From positions 188,124 through 252,123 of the forward strand of contig NZ_JH378888.1 of the NCBI RefSeq assembly GCF_000235485.1: a DNA stretch of 64,000 bases, given 5' to 3'. The notes beneath the pieces were generated by a model. The model searched no databases. It saw only the letters and a list, made by a program, of their open reading frames with translations, and was not told the DNA's origin. The translations under genes and the position numbers were made by a program. Each line of letters opens with the position of its first letter. Position 1 is the first letter of the stretch. The stretch comes from Streptococcus sp. oral taxon 058 str. F0407. GTDB taxonomy: Bacteria; Bacillota; Bacilli; Lactobacillales; Streptococcaceae. This document shows positions 44,288 to 52,570 of this stretch, piece by piece.

Positions 44288-44712
44288 CTAGAAGTTGTCA
44301 AAAGCATTGGCGACTTCTTTTTGTTGGGTTGGGAATAGGTGCGAATAGATGTTGATAGTTGTATTAATGCTACTGTGTCCGAGTCGTTTCATAAGTGTAA
44401 AAAATATATAATCTTTTCCCTCACCGTTTCTGAGTCCTTTTGAAACTAGAAATGCTGCATGTGAATGTCGGAAATCGTGATTACGAATTATTTTTAATGA
44501 TGCAGGCATTCTTTTTTTCAATTTAATCGTTTGATTAGAAACCATTGGAGCAGTTAGTTGCAAAGGACTGTCTTGAAATATTTGTAAGTCTTCTGTATGG
44601 TCCGTAAACTCTACTATTAGGTGAGCTTGTTTTTCTTTCTATTTCGTTAGTTCTTGAACGAATGTCTTATGAATGTAAATTCGACGTATAAAAAGTACCA
44701 CGATTATCTCCT
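44288..44712 (-). pseudogene. Remnant of a tyrosine-recombinase integrase
   Basis: The last 91 codons (to 44563) read as the C-terminal catalytic end of a phage/ICE integrase: HDFRHSHAA (His-x-x-Arg), LGHSSINTT (His) and IYSHLF (nucleophile Tyr). The same frame continues upstream as KEKQAHLIVEFTDHTEDLQ but is cut by a TAG at 44639-44641, where TGG (Trp) would restore RIYIHKTFVQELTK-W-KEKQ. Further upstream, fragments continue in other frames to about 44760. The gene is therefore dead, a scar of the element that may have brought in this island. Confidence 0.8.
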
Positions 44713-44902
44713 TTTAAAATATCTTCTTACGTAGAAATCTCATAAAGATACTCAACAGATATTTTAAACGTTACTTGGTTAAGCTATGAAGTCTATACTT
44801 GGATTCGTATTACTCGGACTCTACTCTTGTGAGGTTACCTCGCTTTCTATGAAATATTCTCTCACCTGTCAGTTTACTAAAATCGTGGCTAATATAAACT
44901 CA

Positions 44903-45660
44903 CTAGCTTTGGTCAATTGAGACAGTATCATGAAGTACATTGTTGATTATATCATTTTTGAACTCTATTGAAAAGCTAAATTTTCCCCCAATAGAACTTA
45001 CTGCAATATGTCCAATACTTTTATTATTATAAATTATATAAAGCTTTGCAAACTAGTTCATTCATTTTCCCTTTTGTAACCAAAGAAAAACATGCATTTT
45101 GTCAATATTCTAAACACATTTTTGGAAAAATTTGAAGGTTAGTCATCTTTTGATGAAGAAGTTTAGGTAACTAAACAATTCAGCTTTAAAGTCTTTATAC
45201 CCAATACTGTGATTGTTGTATAAAATGATTCAAAATTGTTATTATCGTGTGGAAAGTCTTTATCACCATTTGAATGTTGAATACGATGACTCACTAGCAA
45301 ATTGTTGTATTCATTGTTCGTATATTAAAAATTACTATCTGAATTAAGCATATGATATTGGCTGCATGTAGAATTCATATAATGGTTCAGTTCCTTTATC
45401 AGTAGAAACTCAATGCTGATGAATTAAAATATTTGAGAAGTTTAACAAATTAATAGATTGATTCTTATGAACAAACAAACTAACTGCTAAGTTATTCTCG
45501 TCTATTTTAATTTTGTATTAGCTAAATCTACCGCAAAAGTTTTGAATGCTGAATTATTGGTGTCAACAAGTTGTAGCACTATTTATTTGATTTGAAGAGC
45601 AAGCAGTGATTTCACAGTTGATTTAAGATGATAAACTGTAACAATATGATTTGACAGCGA
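44903..45660 (-). pseudogene. Heavily decayed gene of unknown function
   Basis: No open frame survives, but translation of the minus strand gives protein-like stretches that switch frame: SLLALQIK, IVLQLVDTNNSAFKTFAVDL, IDENNLAVSLFVHKNQSIN, then VSHRIQHSNGDKDFPHDNNN, YKDFKAELFSYLNFFIKR and finally KSIGHIAVSSIGG to FKNDIINNVLHDTVSIDQS before a stop at 44903-44905. They add up to roughly 230 codons with several stops and shifts. I cannot name the family. Its 5' end runs into the cas6 promoter region. The alternative, chance coding-like sequence in AT-rich DNA, is possible. Confidence 0.45.
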
Positions 45661-45679
45661 TTACAAAAAATTGTAATAT
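45651..45679 (+). promoter_or_regulatory. Promoter of the cas6-cmr operon
   Basis: Perfect TTGACA (45651-45656), 17-base spacer and TAATAT (45674-45679), 45 bases before the cas6 start. A second box, TATAAT at 45681-45686, lies too far (24 bases) from the -35. Confidence 0.65.
45660..45677. promoter_or_regulatory. Operator-like inverted repeat in the cas promoter
   Basis: ATTACAA-AAAA-TTGTAAT, a perfect 7-bp inverted repeat placed between the -35 and -10 boxes and covering most of the -10. This is the position of a repressor site. No regulator gene is linked in the island. Confidence 0.45.
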
Positions 45680-45723
45680 CTATAATATAAGAAGACGTAT
45701 TTTAACTCAGGGAGGAATGTAGG

Positions 45724-46452
45724 ATGCAATTATTAATTGAACTGCAAAAAATTGATCAGTTTATCTTGCCAGTAAACTATAATTATCTTCTTCAATCGAT
45801 GATTTATAATTTATTGAAAAATAAGGAAGACTTATCTGCGCAACTTCATGAGAGGGGCTATCAGTTAGAGGATAAACATTTTAAGTTGTTTACATTTTCA
45901 TTGTTGCAAGGTCAATATAAAATGCGAGGAAAACGAATAGAGTTTCTTGATAAGGTGCGCTTTGAAATTAGAACGATTGATCAATCCATTTTATTCACTA
46001 TTGCAGAGGCTTTGTCAAATCTAGATGAATTGCGAATTGGTCGAAACCTTGTAAAAATTTTAAATGTAAAAATTGAACAGAAGAAATTAACGGGGACTTC
46101 TTATAAGATTCGGATGATTTCTCCCTTGGTGGTTCGTTCTACAGATCCTGAGACTAAAAAAACATTGTATTACAATCCGTTTGATATGGAATTTAAGAGC
46201 AGAATCATGGAGAATCTTGAGAGAAAATATCAAGCTTATTATCATAAAGTACCGACAGGTAGATTTGATATAGAGCCGATAAATTTTTCTTTAAAGAATA
46301 AATTTGTTACCAGATACAAAGGTTATCTCATAACGGGTTGGAAAGGAGAATTTGAGATAAGAGGAGATGCGGAGGTGTTAGATTTCCTCTATCAAGTTGG
46401 GCTTGGTGAGAAGAATTCGATGGGATTCGGAATGTTTGTGATTGAAGAATAG
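45724..46452 (+). CDS. cas6: Cas6 CRISPR RNA endonuclease
   Basis: A 242-residue RAMP-fold endoribonuclease that cuts the CRISPR transcript inside each repeat to make crRNAs. The C-terminal Gly-rich loop (VGLGEKNSMGFGMFVIEE) is the Cas6 hallmark, and the sequence shows two ferredoxin-like halves. The candidate catalytic His is near the N-terminus (HERGYQLEDKHF). The repeats carry a short CCTTA/TAAGG stem just before the expected cut that leaves an 8-base tag ATTGAGAC. GGGAGG precedes ATG 45724. First gene of the operon, about 10 kb long. Confidence 0.9.
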   Translation: MQLLIELQKIDQFILPVNYNYLLQSMIYNLLKNKEDLSAQLHERGYQLEDKHFKLFTFSLLQGQYKMRGKRIEFLDKVRFEIRTIDQSILFTIAEALSNLDELRIGRNLVKILNVKIEQKKLTGTSYKIRMISPLVVRSTDPETKKTLYYNPFDMEFKSRIMENLERKYQAYYHKVPTGRFDIEPINFSLKNKFVTRYKGYLITGWKGEFEIRGDAEVLDFLYQVGLGEKNSMGFGMFVIEE

Positions 46453-46461
46453 GAGGACAGA

Positions 46462-47649
46462 GTGGATATGGAATTTAGGAATTGTAAGTTAGAGCTTAGA
46501 TTAAAATGTCATGCACCAATTATTCATTTCCAGCCGGAAGAAGAAGGAGCTACTTTGCGTGCTAGTGAAGTCAAGCCAAAATTTGATCGGTACTTGATGA
46601 AGAAAGTTCCAAATCTGAAAAAACGTTTCAAAAATCAGTCTTTGGCTTATAAAATGAAATTTATTGACAATAGTCCTAGCATCATTTATAAGAGTAAAGA
46701 AAATAAAGATAAATTTGATAAGAAGACAAATAATAACGAAGGCAACTTCGAATTGTATTTTGCTAGGGATGAGAAACGTAGAGTAGAAACAAATCCTAAA
46801 ATGATTATTACTTGTTTTGATTCTGAACTTCAGAAATTTATTGTGGAGCATATTAAAGAATTCTTTATTGTAACAAATTTTGGAGCTGCTCAAGGAAAAG
46901 GGTACGGTAGTTTTACTGTAATTGATCCTGAGAAAAATGATCAGGTTGAGCAAGAAAATGTTGAAAAAATCTTAATGGAAGAGTTTGAATTAAAGACTCT
47001 TTATAAAATGGATTTTAATAAACAATCTAATGATCGGAGGGGCTCAAACAAGATAAAAGTGATTTTTGAAAATATTGAGCAGTTCTATAAAATAATTAAG
47101 AGTGGCTATAATTACAAAGGTAAATATGCCAGAAGTGCTTTATTTATGTATATGCATGATAAAGAAAAAAATTTATTTAAAATAGATATAGGAAATGAGA
47201 AAGCCGAGTTGAAACAGAAAAAAGTGGTTAGAAAATTTGGTGATTTTAGAAGGGATACATATCAAAAAAACAACAATCCACACTATGTTCGTGCGTTATT
47301 AGGTTTAAGTCCTGTATTGATATTCAGAGATAGACATAATAATATACTAGATAAAGTTAAAGTTACGCATAATAAAAGAATTATTCAACGTTTTCCTTCT
47401 CCTATATTTTTTAAAGTCATAAATAATTTTGTCTATATTATTCCTTTGAAACTAGATTATAGAATCTTTAACCAAGAATTTAACTTTGAGAAATTTAATC
47501 CAAAGCCTAGTCGTAGCATATCACTTAAAACACCGTCTAAAGAATTCAACTTACAACATTTTTTAGATTATGCAGTAGGATATTACAATGCTAATTGTAG
47601 CAATATTTTAGTTTCATCAAAAGTGATTAAAGTTGAACAAAGGGGATAA
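46462..47649 (+). CDS. cmr1: Divergent RAMP protein in the cmr1 position
   Basis: A 395-residue RAMP-like protein, read as Cmr1 because cmr2-cmr6 are all present and only this subunit is missing. It has two RAMP-like halves: an N-terminal part with CHAPIIHFQPEEEGATLRAS, then EVKPKFDRYLMKK in the place of the usual Ser-Ile-Arg-Gly motif, and a Gly-rich loop NFGAAQGKGYGSFTV near residues 139-153. The C-terminal half is rich in Lys, Asn and Ile. Cmr1 caps the 3' end of the crRNA in the Cmr complex. GTG 46462 follows AGGAGG by 5 bases; ATG 46468 is the alternative start. Confidence 0.68.
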   Translation: MDMEFRNCKLELRLKCHAPIIHFQPEEEGATLRASEVKPKFDRYLMKKVPNLKKRFKNQSLAYKMKFIDNSPSIIYKSKENKDKFDKKTNNNEGNFELYFARDEKRRVETNPKMIITCFDSELQKFIVEHIKEFFIVTNFGAAQGKGYGSFTVIDPEKNDQVEQENVEKILMEEFELKTLYKMDFNKQSNDRRGSNKIKVIFENIEQFYKIIKSGYNYKGKYARSALFMYMHDKEKNLFKIDIGNEKAELKQKKVVRKFGDFRRDTYQKNNNPHYVRALLGLSPVLIFRDRHNNILDKVKVTHNKRIIQRFPSPIFFKVINNFVYIIPLKLDYRIFNQEFNFEKFNPKPSRSISLKTPSKEFNLQHFLDYAVGYYNANCSNILVSSKVIKVEQRG

Positions 47650-47652
47650 ATA

Positions 47653-49296
47653 ATGCAATATGTAGGTATAACAATCGGTCCGATTTTTAAAACTATTGGA
47701 GAGGCGATCTCTCCGGCAGGTTTGTGGTTTGGCAGTTATTTTTTCTCAACGGTGACAAAGAAGCTCTGTGAAAAACTTGTTGAGATTCCAGAGGTTAAGA
47801 TTTTTTCACCGTTTTATAGCTCTAATAGTAATCAAAACCCACAAGAAGATGGTATCGGTCGTTACCATGATCGGATTTTATTTTTAGATAATGATAGTAC
47901 ATTAACTTCGGAAGGACTTGAAACAATAATTTCAAAAGTGAAAGAGGAAATGACTGAGAAATTCGGAAAGTTTAATACAAAGGAGATTAGGGACTTTGTT
48001 GACAACTATCTGAGAATTGATTTTGTTATTCTTGATGAAAAAACCATGAATGGAATTATAGAAAAAAGAGAAAAAGAAGGTGAGGATGGAAACAATATAG
48101 CTATTATACTGAATGATGCTTTGGATGCACTGGAGCTGATGGCTGCGGGTAAGGGAAGAACAGATAAGAATCTATTTGCTCCATTCTTTGCAGGTAAGAA
48201 AGACAATCGGAATGTCTATATTAAGGGAAGTGAGCTATTTACAGATACCAAGCTAAATAGCCAGTTGCTTACAAGCTACTCAGACCACGCTTCTGAATTG
48301 AAATCAATAGAAGATATAGCTCTATCTCGAAAGAAAGAGGAAAACTCTTCTGACAGATCCCCTGATGGTGAGGTAGCACCGACCAGAACCGAATACTATG
48401 CAGTCGTTAATTCGGATGGGGATAAGGTCGGAACTCTTTTGAGAGCTTTATGTAAAGATGTAGAAATCTCTGAACAGTCTGATAGGATAAACAGTTTTTC
48501 GAAGGCTTGTTTAAAATATGCTGGTGAAGCGGCTGAGCTTGTCGGAAAATATGGGGGGATGACTATTTATGCTGGCGGGGATGATTTACTGTTTATCGCC
48601 CCTGTTCATTCTCTTTTTGCCCTATGTCAGAAACTAAATGAATTATTTATAGATACTTTGTCAAAAAGTATTAAGGAGTTGAAGGAGGAAGTCAAGATTA
48701 GCTTGTCTTTTGGGATAGCTATTCAGTATGTCAAATATCCTCTATATGAAGCGCTAGAAAGAGCTAGGGTTCAACTTTATAAGGCTAAAGAAAGTTGCGG
48801 TAAACGTCCGAATGGTAGTGAAATCAGTGGAGGTAATCGTCTGGGGATAGAGTTGGTAAAACACAGCGGAAAAACCGTTCAATTGATGATAGAAAACGAG
48901 AAGTTGGATGTCATTGATGGTCTGATAAAATATCGAGCAACTACGAACGATCAAGCACTGGAATCGGTCCTCTATAATCTACAGGATACAGAAATTATTT
49001 TTAAGTTGTTGTTTGAGAAGACCGCACAGAATGAATTTAACTTTCAAAAATATAAAATGAGGTTTTTGAATAACTTTAACAATCCAAACCAGTTGTCTTA
49101 TCATAGTTATCTTAACGAAATAGCTAAATTTTTCTATGACAACTATTTGAAAGAGTATCAATATAAATATAAGCCAGATACGAAAGTAAAGGTTGATGGG
49201 GTTTGTACAAAACGAAACATAAGTATAGGGGAATTCTATACTAAAGAGTTACAGGCTATTTTATTTTTGGTGAAGTTTTGGCAGGGAGGTAAGTGA
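47653..49296 (+). CDS. cmr2: Cas10/Cmr2, catalytic large subunit of the type III-B complex
   Basis: A 547-residue Cas10. The palm (cyclase) motif GGDD is at residues 308-311 (TIYAGGDDLLFIAP), with the earlier metal-site motif NSDGDKVGTLL at about 253-263. The N-terminus (YVGITIGPIFKTIGEA) is typical of Cmr2, and I find no HD nuclease signature, so DNA cutting in cis is unlikely and the output is probably a nucleotide messenger. Cys/His zinc-ligand clusters are also not obvious. It is shorter than most Cmr2 proteins. It lies 3 bases after cmr1, and its stop overlaps the cmr3 start. Confidence 0.9.
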   Translation: MQYVGITIGPIFKTIGEAISPAGLWFGSYFFSTVTKKLCEKLVEIPEVKIFSPFYSSNSNQNPQEDGIGRYHDRILFLDNDSTLTSEGLETIISKVKEEMTEKFGKFNTKEIRDFVDNYLRIDFVILDEKTMNGIIEKREKEGEDGNNIAIILNDALDALELMAAGKGRTDKNLFAPFFAGKKDNRNVYIKGSELFTDTKLNSQLLTSYSDHASELKSIEDIALSRKKEENSSDRSPDGEVAPTRTEYYAVVNSDGDKVGTLLRALCKDVEISEQSDRINSFSKACLKYAGEAAELVGKYGGMTIYAGGDDLLFIAPVHSLFALCQKLNELFIDTLSKSIKELKEEVKISLSFGIAIQYVKYPLYEALERARVQLYKAKESCGKRPNGSEISGGNRLGIELVKHSGKTVQLMIENEKLDVIDGLIKYRATTNDQALESVLYNLQDTEIIFKLLFEKTAQNEFNFQKYKMRFLNNFNNPNQLSYHSYLNEIAKFFYDNYLKEYQYKYKPDTKVKVDGVCTKRNISIGEFYTKELQAILFLVKFWQGGK

Positions 49297-50570
49297 TGAC
49301 AGAATATCTTGTGACTTTTAAACCGCTGGGAGACTATTCTTTTGGTTCAGACAGACGCTTTAGCTTTGTCGGGAGAAATAACTATTCGAAGGATGAGTAT
49401 GCCCCCTATTTTATCCGTACTAATAGCGTTCCTGAGCAGTCTACGGTCTTTGGGATGATACGCTATCTTATCTTAGTCAGTAATGGGATTCGACTGAAGC
49501 AGGATTTTCAGTATGATGAGGATACACGGGATATAATGAAAGATTTAATCGGAGAGAAGAGTTTTTCTCTAAATGGAAGTGTACAACATTTCGGAAAATT
49601 AGAAAAAATCTCTCCCATCTTTCTGCTTAAAAATAGTGAGGAAATCATCATACCAAATCCTTTTAACAACAAGCAAGGGAAAGAGGAGATTGAACAGTTT
49701 GCACCAATGATACTAGAAAAAATTAAAGTATCGACTAGTTTTGGTGAAATCGCTCTTCCTAAATCTAAGGAATATAATCCTAAAGAAGGGTATGGAAATG
49801 GCTATTACAATATTAATACAGGCCGTTTAGAAGCAGCCGAAGATATATTTAGTACTAAGGTAGCGACTGGTGTAAGGCGTGTTACGCAGAATGATCTGGG
49901 GAAACTGAGGCAAAATCTTCGAGAATTGTGTAAGTCGTTTGTGAATGAAGATATGAAACAGGAAGTTTCTAATTTAGATAGGAACAGCAATCTTAGTTTA
50001 ACCGAGTTTATAAATGATTTTATGGATTTGTTAGAAAAGTATAACAAAGAGGAAAAAAATCACTTTCAAGAAGAATTGGAAAAGCTATCCCAAAATTTTG
50101 ATGCTGACCGTCTATTTAAGCGAGAGGTACATCAGCTACAGAAAGATTACGAATTTGCGGTTTATGTGACGATGGAAAAGGGTGTTCAGTTGACGGACGG
50201 ACTTGTCTCAATAGGACAGAAGGGTTCTCTTTTCAAGGTTTCTGTTCAAGAATCGGAAAATGATTTAGAAAGTAAAATCACAGAGCATTTCCAGAAGCAT
50301 ACTCCACAAGGTCAGACTTGGCAATACTGCCTATCAGATGTGTGCCTGGTAGATGATGTTCAAAGCTTTGCAATTTTAGAGGAAAAATTAGTTCGCCAGC
50401 TTCATACAGACCTTAGTAAAAATCGTCTAAAAGGACTTGATTTACAAGGAACTAGCCTTCTTTATAAGGCAGGGAGCATCTTTTATGGTGATAATGCTAT
50501 TTCGGTAAAAACTGGTTTAGAGCCAGCAGGCTATAATACTATTTATAAGATTACAGGAAGTAAGGAGTAA
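49296..50570 (+). CDS. cmr3: Cmr3, type III-B RAMP subunit
   Basis: A 424-residue RAMP protein that with Cas10 holds the 5' tag of the crRNA. The N-terminal block FKPLGDYSFGSDRRF and the following SVPEQSTVFGMIRYLIL are the Cmr3 family pattern. A long insert (about 170-290) is rich in charged residues. The start is ATG 49296, sharing one base with the cas10 stop (TGATG) and placed after GGGAGG; GTG 49293 is an alternative. Confidence 0.87.
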   Translation: MTEYLVTFKPLGDYSFGSDRRFSFVGRNNYSKDEYAPYFIRTNSVPEQSTVFGMIRYLILVSNGIRLKQDFQYDEDTRDIMKDLIGEKSFSLNGSVQHFGKLEKISPIFLLKNSEEIIIPNPFNNKQGKEEIEQFAPMILEKIKVSTSFGEIALPKSKEYNPKEGYGNGYYNINTGRLEAAEDIFSTKVATGVRRVTQNDLGKLRQNLRELCKSFVNEDMKQEVSNLDRNSNLSLTEFINDFMDLLEKYNKEEKNHFQEELEKLSQNFDADRLFKREVHQLQKDYEFAVYVTMEKGVQLTDGLVSIGQKGSLFKVSVQESENDLESKITEHFQKHTPQGQTWQYCLSDVCLVDDVQSFAILEEKLVRQLHTDLSKNRLKGLDLQGTSLLYKAGSIFYGDNAISVKTGLEPAGYNTIYKITGSKE

Positions 50571-50573
50571 AAA

Positions 50574-51275
50574 ATGAAAGCAAAAATTTTTGTCATTGAA
50601 TGTTTAACAAATTTGCATGTAGGAAATGGAGATGTTAATTTTAACATCATTGATAACGAAGTGGAGCGAGATGTTGTGACGGGATTTCCGACGATTAACT
50701 CCTCAGGTGTCAAAGGTGCTCTGAGAGCCTTCTTTGAAGAAAATGACTTATCGAACATTGATGAAATATTCGGTTCGGAAAATAGTAAGGTTACTACTTC
50801 AGGCGCATTAAAATTTCTTAGCGCGAATCTACTAGCCCTGCCAATTCGTTCGATAAGTGGTGGGGACAAGCCATATTCAATACACGCTCCAGAAACAGCC
50901 TGTAAAGATTTCAAGCAAATGATTAAAAATTTTCAATTAGAAAATATTTCAATAGCAGATATAAAGGGCGGAGATGAGAAGATAACTCTGGACGCAGATA
51001 ATTCTTGCTTTGAAAAATATGGTTTACCAGTAATTGCTCGAAATAGTGTCGGAGAACAAACTAATTTGTGGTATGAGGAGGTTGTGCCCCACAAATCTAT
51101 TTTCTATTTTGCAGTGGTGGCTTCAACCAGTGAGTCAGAAAACCTTCTAGAGAGTTTTACAGATTCGGTGAGAGAGGAAATCATCCAGTTTGGTGCAAAT
51201 GCTTCTGTAGGTTATGGACTTTGCAAGGTTATTAAAGTGATTTCAGGAAATGAAGAAGGAGCAAACAATGGATAA
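50574..51275 (+). CDS. cmr4: Cmr4, backbone RNase subunit
   Basis: A 233-residue RAMP backbone protein present in several copies per complex; it cuts the bound target RNA at 6-base intervals. The N-terminus LTNLHVGNGDVNFNIIDNEV leads into ERDVVTGFP and SSGVKGALRAFF; Asp27 (in NIID) is in the place of the catalytic Asp of other Cmr4 proteins. The C-terminal Gly-rich loop is NASVGYGLCKV. It is somewhat shorter than usual. AAGGAG lies before ATG 50574, and its end overlaps cmr5 by 8 bases. Confidence 0.87.
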   Translation: MKAKIFVIECLTNLHVGNGDVNFNIIDNEVERDVVTGFPTINSSGVKGALRAFFEENDLSNIDEIFGSENSKVTTSGALKFLSANLLALPIRSISGGDKPYSIHAPETACKDFKQMIKNFQLENISIADIKGGDEKITLDADNSCFEKYGLPVIARNSVGEQTNLWYEEVVPHKSIFYFAVVASTSESENLLESFTDSVREEIIQFGANASVGYGLCKVIKVISGNEEGANNG

Positions 51276-51681
51276 GAACAGAATAAATCAGTTGCTTCCT
51301 ATTGCTGTTGAGGTGATTGAAAAGGAGCTTACGGAGCCAATTCCAAATGAGTTTAGAGGCTATATCGCTTCTTTTGGAGCTGCTATTACAATGGGAAGCC
51401 TCCCAGCTGCAGTTGCCTATTATTCGGCCAAGTCCAAAAATGCCAAAGAAGATCGTACCAAGCTACCTGTTATGATTTTGGAAGTTTTGCAGAAAGAAAA
51501 CACAACTATTACAGCCACCACCTTGTTTGAGTATGTGACAGCGTTCAAAAATGATAATGAGAGTTTCGCTATTAAAGAAGATGTATTGCATGCAGCAATT
51601 GCGATCAAACTAGGGTTAAACTTGTTTGAAATTGAGTCAAAAGATGAAAAAGTTAAGGAAGACGAGAAAAATGGAGGGTAA
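51268..51681 (+). CDS. cmr5: Cmr5, small subunit
   Basis: A 137-residue all-helical protein that lines the target strand in the Cmr complex. The FRGYIASFGAAITMGSLPAAV and YYSAKS region is the family's conserved core; a second helical half follows, and the C-terminus is a run of Asp/Glu/Lys. ATG 51268 lies inside the end of cmr4, behind GAAGGAG, so translation is coupled. Confidence 0.87.
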   Translation: MDKNRINQLLPIAVEVIEKELTEPIPNEFRGYIASFGAAITMGSLPAAVAYYSAKSKNAKEDRTKLPVMILEVLQKENTTITATTLFEYVTAFKNDNESFAIKEDVLHAAIAIKLGLNLFEIESKDEKVKEDEKNGG

Positions 51682-51683
51682 GG

Positions 51684-52523
51684 ATGATGTTTAGTTCAAA
51701 AAACATGTCTTATATCTACTATCATGAATATTTTGAAGGATTAGAGGAACGGAAAGGAGCATCAGGTTTAGTTTATGAACTGGGTGGATCACCATCTAGT
51801 GAGGAGCAATTTCGTGAGAGAAATATGGCTTTGCAGGATTTTAAATTTGACCTTTCTCTATCACCTCTGGAGCATTTGAAACATGCTTCAAAAGGTGTAG
51901 CAAGTGTTCAAACCTTTTCTTTGGAAACCATTTATCCTGGTCTCATGATAGGAACGGGCAATCCCCATGATTTGAAATCAAAGGGTTCTATATATTCTGG
52001 CTTTTCTTTTGATTATGTAACGGGACTGCCCTATATACCTGGTTCCTCTGTCAAAGGGGTATTGAAAAGCGTCTTTCCTAGGAAAGAAGATGCCAAAGAT
52101 GATATTAATCAGCAAAAGATGGAATATATTAAGTCACTTCTTAAGCCAGTAATTTCTTCTGATGAAGAAATCTATGGCTTGAAAGATAATATTTTTGAAG
52201 ATAATGATGTCTTTTTAGATGCTTATCCAACTTCTAAAAATAAAACAAAGCAACAGTGTTTAGCGTTGGAATTCATTACACCTCATAGTGACATTATCAA
52301 GAATCCTATTCCAATCAACTGTCTGAAAGTTAAGCCAGGAATCTCTTTTGAATTTGGCTTTTATCTGAACGAGTACAAGCTTTCAGATGAAGTTCAAAAT
52401 GAGTGTCAGCTTTCAGATGGAGTTCAAATTACGGTTGAAGAAAAAATAGAGTTATTTAAAACTATCTTGACTGATGTAGGCATTGGCGCCAAAACGAATG
52501 TTGGTTTCGGACAGTTAGAGTAG
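51684..52523 (+). CDS. cmr6: Cmr6, type III-B RAMP subunit
   Basis: A 279-residue RAMP protein at the 3' end of the crRNA backbone, next to Cmr1. The family core is visible in TIYPGLMIGTGNPHDL, YVTGLPYIPGSSVKGVLKSV and the closing Gly-rich loop GIGAKTNVGFGQLE. A short internal tandem repeat (KLSDEVQNECQLSDGVQ) lies near residue 235. GGAGGG precedes ATG 51684; ATG 51687 is equally possible. Last intact gene of the Cmr complex. Confidence 0.88.
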   Translation: MMFSSKNMSYIYYHEYFEGLEERKGASGLVYELGGSPSSEEQFRERNMALQDFKFDLSLSPLEHLKHASKGVASVQTFSLETIYPGLMIGTGNPHDLKSKGSIYSGFSFDYVTGLPYIPGSSVKGVLKSVFPRKEDAKDDINQQKMEYIKSLLKPVISSDEEIYGLKDNIFEDNDVFLDAYPTSKNKTKQQCLALEFITPHSDIIKNPIPINCLKVKPGISFEFGFYLNEYKLSDEVQNECQLSDGVQITVEEKIELFKTILTDVGIGAKTNVGFGQLE

Positions 52524-52570
52524 CAGAGCTCAATCGAAAAGGGGATTTACAAATCGTATCTGAGGGTCTC

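Noticed and set aside
44713-45720. tracrRNA or anti-repeat copy near cas6
   Set aside because: No stretch resembling the repeat is found outside the two arrays, and type III systems do not use tracrRNA.
45724-52523. Type III-A (Csm) assignment, the common type III system of streptococci
   Set aside because: The subunits match Cmr3, Cmr4, Cmr5 and Cmr6 patterns, and no csm2-csm5 or csm6-type gene with HEPN motif is seen.
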